Shown here piece after piece: positions 1-5,209 of a stretch of 5,209 nt of DNA. A model generated the notes under the pieces. That model made no database searches. It had not been told where the DNA came from and saw only the letters and a program-made list of their open reading frames with translations. Source of the stretch: CAIKZJ01 sp964626015 (GTDB lineage Bacteria > Bacteroidota > Ignavibacteria > Tepidaquicellales > Tepidaquicellaceae); the NCBI GenBank assembly GCA_964626015.1, contig CAZVCC010000108.1, positions 1 to 5,209 on the forward strand, given 5' to 3'. Each line of letters opens with the position of its first letter. Position 1 is the first letter of the stretch. The position numbers and the translations under genes were made by a program.

Positions 1-2
1 TT

Positions 3-260
3 GAGTCACAATATCCTATAAAGGTTTACTACGATAATTCAATTGTTGGTGAATATTATGCGGATATATTTGTAGAATCTAAAATAATAGTAGAAATTAA
101 AGCAATAGAGATTTTAGTAAAGGAAAGTGAGCTACAGTTGATAAATTATTTAAAGTCCACGAACGTGGAAGTTGGATTGCTTTTGAATTTTGGTAAAAAG
201 CCCGAAGTAAAACGGAAAGTATATACAAACGATAAAAAGAACTTTGAAATAAATCAGTGA
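3..260 (+). CDS. GxxExxY-family protein, C-terminal part (5' end outside window)
   Basis: The frame opens at the left edge and gives 85 residues before the TGA stop; no start codon for it is in the window. The protein matches my knowledge of the C-terminal half of GxxExxY proteins (PDDEXK_3 group): a VGEYYADIFVE strand, then IIVEIKAIE, then a helix ending in QLINYLKST, then VEVGLLLNFG and a basic KRKVY end. In the PD-(D/E)XK reading, D21 (in YADIF), E31 and K33 (in VEIKA) of this fragment are the core acidic/lysine residues and are intact, so the missing part should be only the first 40 or so residues, including the GxxExxY motif itself. The biochemical role of the family is not established; nuclease activity is a fold-based inference. 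The gene is AT-rich compared with the kbl genes that follow. It ends 72 bases before the next start, with no clear terminator between. Confidence 0.88.
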   Translation, partial: ESQYPIKVYYDNSIVGEYYADIFVESKIIVEIKAIEILVKESELQLINYLKSTNVEVGLLLNFGKKPEVKRKVYTNDKKNFEINQ

Positions 261-288
261 TAATCATAAACAATCAGATAAATCAGTG
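249..288 (+). repeat. Short direct repeat ATAAATCAGTG, two copies
   Basis: An 11-base sequence, ATAAATCAGTG, occurs exactly at 249-259, overlapping the end of the GxxExxY gene, and again at 278-288. A shorter third match, AATCAG, lies between them at 272-277. The repeat start points are 29 bases apart and sit just upstream of the kbl-like gene. It could be a regulatory site, a small tandem duplication at the gene end, or chance in AT-rich DNA. Confidence 0.45.
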
Positions 289-320
289 TGCGTTTTTATT
301 TAAAATAATTTTAAATTTAT

Positions 321-325
321 AGGAG
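321..325 (+). promoter_or_regulatory. Ribosome binding site for the first kbl-like gene
   Basis: AGGAG lies 7 bases before the ATG at 333, which is ideal spacing for a Shine-Dalgarno interaction and fixes the start. None of the other visible starts in the window (1688, 3084, 3599) has a comparable site. Confidence 0.8.
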
Positions 326-332
326 TAATAGA

Positions 333-1580
333 ATGGCTTATTCAGAGGTTATAAGGAAAGCGCTATTGGATGAAGTGACGGGCATAAAGACTGCCGGCTT
401 ATTCAAGGAAGAAAGGGCGATATGCGCACCGCAGGATTCGGAGATTGAAGTTCAGTATCCGATTGGTAGCGCTGAGAAGAAAGTAATAAACATGTGCGCG
501 AATAACTATCTTGGGTTGTCGTCGCATCCTGATGTTGTTGCGGCGGCACACAGGGGGCTTGACCACAGAGGATACGGTATGTCGTCGGTCAGGTTTATTT
601 GCGGAACGCAGGATACGCACAAAGAACTTGAAAGAAAACTAACGGAATTTTTAGGAACTGAGGACACAATATTATTTCCGTCATGTTTCGACGCTAATGC
701 GGGTGTATTCGAAGCAGTTCTGACAGATCAGGATGTAATGATAGCCGACAGGCTGATACATGCCTCAATAGTTGACGGAATCCGCCTTGCAAAAGCACAG
801 CAGGATACGTTCAAGCATTCCGATATGAAACATCTTGAAGAAAAGTTAGTACTTCATCAGGACAAGAGAATCAGACTTATCATTACAGACGGTGCGTTTT
901 CGATGGACGGTGACCTTGCAAAACTTGATAAGATAGTTGAACTTGCAGAGAAGTACAATGCAATGGTATTTGTTGATGAAGCCCATACATCGGGGTACAT
1001 AGGCAGAACCGGAAGAGGAACGGCTGAGCATTTCGGAGTAATGGGAAAGATTGACATTATATCGACAACACTTGGAAAGGCGCTTGGAGGTGCTTCGGGC
1101 GGTTGTATTTCAGGAAGAAAAGAAATTGTAGAGTTATGCAGACAAAGAGGAAGACCATATTTATTTTCTAATGCTGTTGCTCCGTCGATTGTAGAAGCAT
1201 CAATGGCAGTGCTTGACCTGATTTCAAAGACGACTGAAAGAAGAGACAAACTTGAGAAGAATACTGCATTCTGGAGAAAATCACTCACTGAAGCCGGACT
1301 TATAATTAAGGAAGGTGAAACGGCAATAGTACCGGTTATGCTTTTCAATGCAAAGCTTTCGCAGGACTTTTCAAAAGACTTATTTGCTGAAGGAATTTAT
1401 GCGGTAGGATTCTTCTTCCCCGTAGTACCAAAGGGACAGGCGAGAATCAGGACACAGCTTTCAGCTGCGCATGAAATGCATCATCTTGAAAAAGCTCTTG
1501 ATGCTTTTGTGAAAGTCGGGAAGAAATACGAAATATTGGGAAAGACAAAACAGGAAATAATAGACAGATACGGAATGTAA
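333..1580 (+). CDS. Glycine C-acetyltransferase-like alpha-oxoamine synthase (Kbl paralogue 1)
   Basis: This 415-residue protein is a PLP-dependent alpha-oxoamine synthase (fold-type I). Kbl enzymes interconvert 2-amino-3-ketobutyrate plus CoA and glycine plus acetyl-CoA in the cytosol, usually after threonine dehydrogenase. Visible landmarks are CANNYLGL (55-62), SVRFICGTQD (85-94), the PLP-stacking H143 in LIHAS, DGAFSMDG (186-193), D215 and H218 in VDEAH, the Schiff-base lysine K249 in TTLGKALGG, RPYLFSN (274-280), and R371 in the substrate-binding ARIRTQLSAAH segment. All key residues are present, so it should be active. Against E. coli Kbl as I recall it, two signatures deviate: DRLIHAS replaces DALNHAS, and VDEAH replaces VDDSH, resembling BioF and serine palmitoyltransferase/ALA synthase respectively. 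The C-terminus also carries about 16 extra residues (EILGKTKQEIIDRYGM). The amino-acid or acyl-CoA substrate may therefore differ from true Kbl. The start is supported by the AGGAG site. A terminator follows, so it is probably transcribed apart from the second paralogue. Confidence 0.93.
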   Translation: MAYSEVIRKALLDEVTGIKTAGLFKEERAICAPQDSEIEVQYPIGSAEKKVINMCANNYLGLSSHPDVVAAAHRGLDHRGYGMSSVRFICGTQDTHKELERKLTEFLGTEDTILFPSCFDANAGVFEAVLTDQDVMIADRLIHASIVDGIRLAKAQQDTFKHSDMKHLEEKLVLHQDKRIRLIITDGAFSMDGDLAKLDKIVELAEKYNAMVFVDEAHTSGYIGRTGRGTAEHFGVMGKIDIISTTLGKALGGASGGCISGRKEIVELCRQRGRPYLFSNAVAPSIVEASMAVLDLISKTTERRDKLEKNTAFWRKSLTEAGLIIKEGETAIVPVMLFNAKLSQDFSKDLFAEGIYAVGFFFPVVPKGQARIRTQLSAAHEMHHLEKALDAFVKVGKKYEILGKTKQEIIDRYGM

Positions 1581-1604
1581 GAATATACAGTAAAAAATAT
1601 ACTT

Positions 1605-1633
1605 AAAGCCGAATCGAAGGGTTCGGCTTTTTT
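1605..1633 (+). terminator. Intrinsic terminator after the first kbl-like gene
   Basis: AAAGCCGAA (1605-1613) pairs with TTCGGCTTT (1622-1630). The stem can extend inward by a T-G and a C-G pair to leave a GAAG loop (1616-1619). A run of six T (1628-1633) closes the structure. It begins 25 bases after the stop codon at 1580, the classic position for a rho-independent terminator. Confidence 0.9.
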
Positions 1634-1687
1634 ATTTCTACTTATTTTTAAAGTGAGGTTTATTATTATTGTAAAAAACATTACTTT

Positions 1688-2953
1688 ATGTATATAAGGA
1701 CCAAGTTAGATTTAGCGAAAGAACTTTCTGAAATTAAGAATTCAGGGTTATACAAAGATGAAAGAATAATACTTTCAGACCAAAAAGCATGTATAAAAGT
1801 GAAATATCCGGATAATTCAGAACCAAGGGAAGTATTGAACTTCTGCGCAAATAACTATTTAGGACTGGCTAACCATCCTGACATAATAAAATCAGCGCAT
1901 GAAATACTTGATACACACGGGTTTGGGCTTGCATCTGTCAGGTTCATTTGCGGAACGCAGGATATACACAAGCAACTTGAGAAAGTGATTGCAGATTTTT
2001 ATCACACGGAAGATACGATATTATACTCTTCCTGTTTTGACGCAAACGGAGGGTTGTTCGAATCGATACTCGGACCAGAGGATACAATAATTACAGATGC
2101 ACTTAATCATGCAAGTATAATCGACGGAATAAGGTTATGCAAAGCACGCAGGCTTATTTACAATCACTCTGATATGCGTTCGCTCGAAGAAAAACTACAG
2201 CTTGCACGTGAAGGCTCGGATATCTGGGACCACAGCGGTCTTGAGGCACCGCCGCATCCGGCAAAAAACATAATGATTGCAACAGACGGTGTGTTTTCGA
2301 TGGACGGCGACATAGGAAAGCTAAGAGAAATAATCGAACTGGGAAATAAATACGATGCGATGGTTATGGTTGATGATTCGCATGCGACAGGGTTTTTCGG
2401 CAAGACAGGAAGAGGTGCAGTAGAGCATTGCGGAGTACTTGGAGAGGTTGACGTAATAACTTCTACACTCGGAAAGGCAATGGGAGGCGCCACAGGAGGC
2501 TTTACGACGGGCAAGCAAGAAATTATTGACATGTTAAGACAGCGTTCACGTCCTTATTTGTTTTCTAATTCTGTAGCTCCGCCTGTTGTGGGTGCTGCAA
2601 TTACAGCATTTGAGATGCTTGACAGAAGCGATGACTTAAGGGAAAAATTAAGAAAGAATACAGAGTATTTCAGGAGCGGAATGAACAAATTAGGGTTTGA
2701 CATAATTGATAGTGTACATCCGATAGTTCCGGTACTTTTCAGAAAATTTGAGGATGATGCCGTACTCGCGCAGAAAGTCTCGAAGGATTTATACGACGAA
2801 GGAATTTATGCTGTTGGATTTTTCTTTCCTGTTGTCCCGAAAGGAATGGCAAGAATCAGGATACAGATTTCAGCAGCACATTCAACTCAGGACATAGAAA
2901 AATGTCTGGCGGCTTTTGAGAAAGTTGGAAAGAGACATGGTGTGATAAAGTAA
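1688..2953 (+). CDS. kbl: Glycine C-acetyltransferase (2-amino-3-ketobutyrate CoA ligase)
   Basis: This 421-residue protein follows E. coli Kbl closely along its length, as I recall that sequence. It is expected to cleave 2-amino-3-ketobutyrate with CoA to glycine and acetyl-CoA, using PLP, in threonine breakdown. Motifs are NFCANNYLGLANHPD (51-65), SVRFICGTQD (83-92), H141 in DALNHASIIDG, ATDGVFSMDG (198-207), D229 and H232 in VDDSH, Schiff-base K263 in STLGKAMGG, SRPYLFSNS (287-295) and the ARIRIQISAAH segment near the C-terminus. The ATG at 1688 gives the same distance to the GLYKDER motif (19 residues) as in E. coli, so the start is right although no Shine-Dalgarno is visible. One oddity is a roughly 14-residue insertion at 176-193 (Gly, His and Pro containing), absent from E. 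coli Kbl and from the neighbouring paralogue. No threonine dehydrogenase gene is in the window. A terminator 55 bases upstream implies that its own promoter lies in the short gap. Confidence 0.95.
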   Translation: MYIRTKLDLAKELSEIKNSGLYKDERIILSDQKACIKVKYPDNSEPREVLNFCANNYLGLANHPDIIKSAHEILDTHGFGLASVRFICGTQDIHKQLEKVIADFYHTEDTILYSSCFDANGGLFESILGPEDTIITDALNHASIIDGIRLCKARRLIYNHSDMRSLEEKLQLAREGSDIWDHSGLEAPPHPAKNIMIATDGVFSMDGDIGKLREIIELGNKYDAMVMVDDSHATGFFGKTGRGAVEHCGVLGEVDVITSTLGKAMGGATGGFTTGKQEIIDMLRQRSRPYLFSNSVAPPVVGAAITAFEMLDRSDDLREKLRKNTEYFRSGMNKLGFDIIDSVHPIVPVLFRKFEDDAVLAQKVSKDLYDEGIYAVGFFFPVVPKGMARIRIQISAAHSTQDIEKCLAAFEKVGKRHGVIK

Positions 2954-2966
2954 ATTTAAATGAATT

Positions 2967-2996
2967 ATAAATATTAGTGGTTTTTATAATATTTAT
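2967..2996 (+). terminator. Possible weak terminator after kbl (all A-T stem)
   Basis: ATAAATATTA (2967-2976) is perfectly complementary to TAATATTTAT (2987-2996), with a 10-base loop. It starts 14 bases after the kbl stop and is followed by T-rich sequence. With no G-C pairs the stem would be weak, so this may be only an AT-rich coincidence or a leaky 3' end. Confidence 0.35.
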
Positions 2997-3054
2997 TATT
3001 TCTATATTATTTTGTTGCGTTTTTAGAATATTCTGTATCGAAAGATGGGAAATA

Positions 3055-3070
3055 TAAATATATATATTTA
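3055..3070. repeat. Perfect 16-base AT palindrome upstream of the two-gene AT-rich block
   Basis: TAAATATATATATTTA is a perfect inverted repeat ending 13 bases before the ATG at 3084. A palindrome here could be an operator for autoregulation of the downstream pair, or overlap its promoter. The surrounding DNA is nearly all A and T, so chance occurrence is quite plausible. Confidence 0.35.
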
Positions 3071-3083
3071 AAAACACGAACAT

Positions 3084-3602
3084 ATGAAAGATAATGAATT
3101 CAATCATTTTTTTCAAACTTGGAAAGAAGTTTGCAATGACAATAAAGAAATTTTATTAGAGAATTGGACAAATAACAAAACATTTACAAATTTAATTTTG
3201 TATAATGATAACTCAATAGTTTCTCAAATAGCTAATAAAATGCAATTATTATGTTATACAGGCGATAGAACAGGGTATTATGGTATTGATGCTGTGTTTT
3301 ATAAAAATAACAACAGAGTCCAAAATACAGGGGACCAGACATGGTTAACTAAAATTGAAATAGCATTTGAACACGAAAATGTTTTTAGTTCATATTTATA
3401 TACTGAAATTTCTAGATTATTGACATCCAATGCGAATCTTAAAATTTTAGTAACTTATCCGAACAAAAATAAAAACAGGATATTTGATGAATTAAGAAAA
3501 TGTTGTAACAATATCAATGATTCCATCTTAGTAATATTTGGTTCTATTAATAAAAAAGATATAATATGGGATTATCAAACAATATGTAACATTAAGAATT
3601 GA
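3084..3602 (+). CDS. Hypothetical protein, possible PD-(D/E)XK-like fold
   Basis: This 172-residue soluble protein has no signal peptide or membrane segment, and I do not recognise it as a named family. The N-terminal 55 residues look helical and charged. A central segment reads as beta strands: YYGIDAVFY (65-73), then WLTKIEIAFEHEN (87-99), a helix containing TEISRLL (107-113), and the strand LKILVTYP (119-126), followed by a second helix and the strand ILVIFG (148-153). The order Asp, then Glu-x-Glu, then helix, then strand resembles a restriction-endonuclease-like core, with D69 and E96/E98 as candidate metal ligands in the ID...ExE style of BamHI. This is inference from pattern, not family recognition. 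The gene is very AT-rich (25% GC in 3121-3180) and lacks a clear Shine-Dalgarno. Its TGA overlaps the TTG start of the next gene, so the two are probably translationally coupled. Confidence 0.75.
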   Translation: MKDNEFNHFFQTWKEVCNDNKEILLENWTNNKTFTNLILYNDNSIVSQIANKMQLLCYTGDRTGYYGIDAVFYKNNNRVQNTGDQTWLTKIEIAFEHENVFSSYLYTEISRLLTSNANLKILVTYPNKNKNRIFDELRKCCNNINDSILVIFGSINKKDIIWDYQTICNIKN

Positions 3603-4645
3603 GATTATTTAAACAAATAATTATTTTTTCACTCTATTTCATTGGTTTTTCCTGTATTCCTCCTGAATATTACCATAACATAGAAGGTGAGAAACAGATT
3701 GAGCTCGATTTCAATACTGCTACATTGCATTATAAATTAGGGAAATATGATTCGGCATATTACAAATTATTAAAAATAAATGAAAATGTGACATTTTTTA
3801 GAGTGACAAATACTCAAAATGTATATTATCAAAAAACATTAAAACTAGGAGCCGAATGCGAACCAAAATTCAAAATGTTATGCACCGAAAATTGCATTAA
3901 GGCTCTGGATAATAACAACATAGATATGGCTTTAAAACATTTAAAAGGTATACGAAAAGAAGACGTTTTTGGTAAGAATATTTCGAATTTGTATTTAATA
4001 GATTCATTAAATTTTTTAATAAGTTCGAAATATTTATATGCAAATGATTATGACAAGGCATTTTATTATGTTTTAAATATAAAAGATTTAGCATCGAATC
4101 CACAGTTATATGTTCCTCACATTATATTAATTGGTGAGAAAGCTCTCGATAATGACGATTTAGATGTTTCAGCGAAAGTTAGTGATTTGTTGAATAAATT
4201 TGATCATTATTTCCGGGAAGATATTAATTTTTTTAGAAATCGAATGGATAGTTTACATTTGATAAAAGAAAGAGAATTAGCCGAAGAAATTGAAAGAATT
4301 GAAAAGGAAAAACCACAATTTGAAGTTGATGGGCTTAGAATAATAATTAATAAAGCAGGAAAATGGGTAGATAATAATGAATTTAATATACCCAAAAAGG
4401 GATTTGTTTTTTACGCTTGCAACATAACTATTATAAACATAAGTAATAAAAGGAAATCGGTTAATCCACTTTATTTTTCGTTAATTGATGAGGATGGATA
4501 TAATTATGGATTTTATATTTTTGGCAAAGAACCGACACTTCAGTCAGGTGATTTAGAACCAAATGAACGAACGAGGGGTTATATAACTTTTGAGATATTG
4601 AATAGTGCAATTAATTTAAAAGTTCGATATAAACCATGGTGGTAA
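3599..4645 (+). CDS. Predicted lipoprotein with helical repeats and C-terminal DUF4352-like domain
   Basis: This 348-residue protein starts at TTG, the only plausible start: an in-frame TAA lies 6 bases upstream, and the next Met is near residue 93, past the signal sequence. Residues 1-18 form a signal peptide (basic MRLFK, then a hydrophobic stretch) ending in GFSC with C19 as the likely lipidated cysteine; the lipobox is loose. Residues 36-200 are helix-rich with TPR-like pieces (LHYKLGKYDSAYYKLLKI at 43-60; YLYANDYDKAFYYVL at 145-159). A charged helix lies at 221-239. Residues about 242-345 match the general pattern of DUF4352 extracellular beta-sandwich domains: VDGLRIIINK, ITIINISNK, the NPLYFSLIDEDGYNYGF stretch, then SGDLEPNERTRGYITFE. 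It should sit on the periplasmic or outer face of a membrane. Function is unknown. It overlaps the upstream gene by 4 bases, is equally AT-rich, and is followed by a strong terminator. Confidence 0.82.
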   Translation: MRLFKQIIIFSLYFIGFSCIPPEYYHNIEGEKQIELDFNTATLHYKLGKYDSAYYKLLKINENVTFFRVTNTQNVYYQKTLKLGAECEPKFKMLCTENCIKALDNNNIDMALKHLKGIRKEDVFGKNISNLYLIDSLNFLISSKYLYANDYDKAFYYVLNIKDLASNPQLYVPHIILIGEKALDNDDLDVSAKVSDLLNKFDHYFREDINFFRNRMDSLHLIKERELAEEIERIEKEKPQFEVDGLRIIINKAGKWVDNNEFNIPKKGFVFYACNITIINISNKRKSVNPLYFSLIDEDGYNYGFYIFGKEPTLQSGDLEPNERTRGYITFEILNSAINLKVRYKPWW

Positions 4646-4672
4646 GTAATAAATTTTTGACAACATAATAAT

Positions 4673-4697
4673 AAGGGCAGATTTATTATCTGCCCTT
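4673..4697. terminator. Bidirectional intrinsic terminator between convergent genes
   Basis: AAGGGCAGAT (4673-4682) pairs perfectly with ATCTGCCCTT (4688-4697) around a TTATT loop. On the plus strand TTTTATTTTAT follows, giving a good terminator 28 bases after the lipoprotein gene. On the minus strand the same stem lies about 30 bases past the nrdJ stop, with a shorter T-rich tail, so it probably serves both convergent genes. Confidence 0.92.
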
Positions 4698-4726
4698 TTA
4701 TTTTATACTTATTTAAAAGTATTTTA

Positions 4727-5209
4727 CTATGAACAACCGCTTGTAGAGCCGCAGCTCATGCATTTGAGGCAAGTGCCGTTACGAACCATTGTTGCCTGCC
4801 CGCATTCCTGGCAAATATCCCCAGTATAACCTTTTAGAAGTGCCTCTTCAACCCTTGCCTTTTCAGTAGTTCTTGTGTTTCCGCTGCCGGCAGGGTTACT
4901 GACTATCCTGATTGGAACAGAATGGTCGATTACAATTTCGGTTTCTTTAGGTGTCTCTTTGATTTTCTCTTCAACTATTCTTTCACTGTATATTTTTTCC
5001 TCGTAGTATTCGATATCTTTATCCTTATCGGTTTTTGCGAGTGAGTCAACAGGACTGATTGCAATCTGATCTTCGGGTATATGCGCAAGGTCAGTACGCG
5101 CAAGATATGTAACAGCAAGTTCACGGAAGATGTAATCAATGATAGAAGTTGCCATTTTAATGTTCGGATTGCCTATTATAATACCGTTAGGCTCGAAACG
5201 AGTATAGAC
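4727..5209 (-). CDS. nrdJ: Adenosylcobalamin-dependent (class II) ribonucleotide reductase, C-terminal part (5' end outside window)
   Basis: Reading leftwards, the frame is open from the right edge and gives 160 residues to the TAG at 4727-4729. It continues upstream of the first visible Met (5153-5155) as RFEPNGIIIGNPNIK, so that Met is internal. NrdJ reduces ribonucleotides to deoxyribonucleotides with a cobalamin-generated thiyl radical. The fragment shows the conserved end of the catalytic domain (IKMATSIIDYIFRELAVTYL), a variable charged linker (fragment residues about 55-105), and the characteristic tail: GYTGDICQECG, then MVRNGTCLKCMSCG, ending GCS. Six cysteines fall as CX2C, X10, CX2CX2C, X5, C. 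The first four suit a zinc ribbon, and the last ones are probably the redox relay that re-reduces the active site. The catalytic barrel and any ATP cone lie outside the window. The gene converges on the lipoprotein gene and shares its terminator. Confidence 0.95.
   Translation of the reverse strand, partial: VYTRFEPNGIIIGNPNIKMATSIIDYIFRELAVTYLARTDLAHIPEDQIAISPVDSLAKTDKDKDIEYYEEKIYSERIVEEKIKETPKETEIVIDHSVPIRIVSNPAGSGNTRTTEKARVEEALLKGYTGDICQECGQATMVRNGTCLKCMSCGSTSGCS

Noticed and set aside
587..625. Near-identical DNA stretch shared with about 1939-1977
   Set aside because: It encodes the conserved RFICGTQD segment of both paralogues. The similarity is explained by homology rather than a repeat element.
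857..1348. Long open frame on the minus strand (163 codons) opposite the first kbl-like gene
   Set aside because: It lies wholly antisense to a clearly conserved coding region, has low-complexity Ser/Pro-rich content and no recognisable motif. It is a shadow of the real gene.
1634..1687. Possible promoter for the second kbl in the 54-base gap after the terminator
   Set aside because: A promoter should lie here, and TATTAT occurs at 1661-1666, but I see no convincing -35 partner and no clear Bacteroidota-type -33/-7 pair, so no site is annotated.
2164..2532. Open frame on the minus strand (122 codons) opposite kbl
   Set aside because: Antisense to conserved Kbl motifs, with similar Ser/Pro-rich shadow composition to the frame opposite the first paralogue.
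2856..3116. Minus-strand frame of 86 codons across the kbl 3' end and the intergenic gap
   Set aside because: It spans the kbl end, the AT-rich gap and the next start. Its Ile/Asn-rich content is what random AT-rich DNA gives, with no start signal.
4657..4662. TTGACA, a perfect -35-like hexamer after the lipoprotein gene
   Set aside because: No -10 element lies at the right distance, and a strong terminator follows immediately. Taken as chance.

Overview
The window looks like a piece of a moderately AT-rich bacterial chromosome. I infer a member of the Bacteroidota/Ignavibacteriota/Chlorobiota group or something similar. The reasons are soft: a GxxExxY-family gene (very common in that group), three of the four visible gene starts lacking a Shine-Dalgarno sequence, a loose lipobox, and a B12-dependent ribonucleotide reductase with a Cys-rich tail. 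No rRNA or taxonomic marker is present, so this assignment is tentative.

Layout, left to right. (1) 3-260, +: C-terminal part of a GxxExxY-family (PD-(D/E)XK-like) protein, cut by the window edge. (2) 333-1580, +: a glycine C-acetyltransferase (Kbl)-like enzyme of the alpha-oxoamine synthase family, with a good ribosome binding site and a strong intrinsic terminator after it. (3) 1688-2953, +: a second, more canonical Kbl. The two are tandem paralogues, but the terminator between them suggests separate transcription. (4) 3084-3602 and 3599-4645, +: two very AT-rich genes that overlap by 4 bases (TTGA). The first is an unrecognised small protein with a possible restriction-endonuclease-like core. 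The second is a predicted lipoprotein with helical repeats and a C-terminal DUF4352-like domain. (5) a bidirectional terminator at 4673-4697. (6) 4727-5209, -: the C-terminal 160 residues of adenosylcobalamin-dependent ribonucleotide reductase NrdJ, running off the right edge.

The kbl pair and nrdJ look like housekeeping metabolism: threonine/glycine interconversion and deoxyribonucleotide synthesis. The block at 3084-4645 differs sharply in base composition and looks like accessory cargo inserted between core genes. Its two genes are probably co-expressed by translational coupling. Their joint function is unknown, and this pair is the best candidate here for something undescribed. I see no tRNA, rRNA, CRISPR array, transposase or riboswitch. 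No gene-free stretch exceeds about 130 bases.
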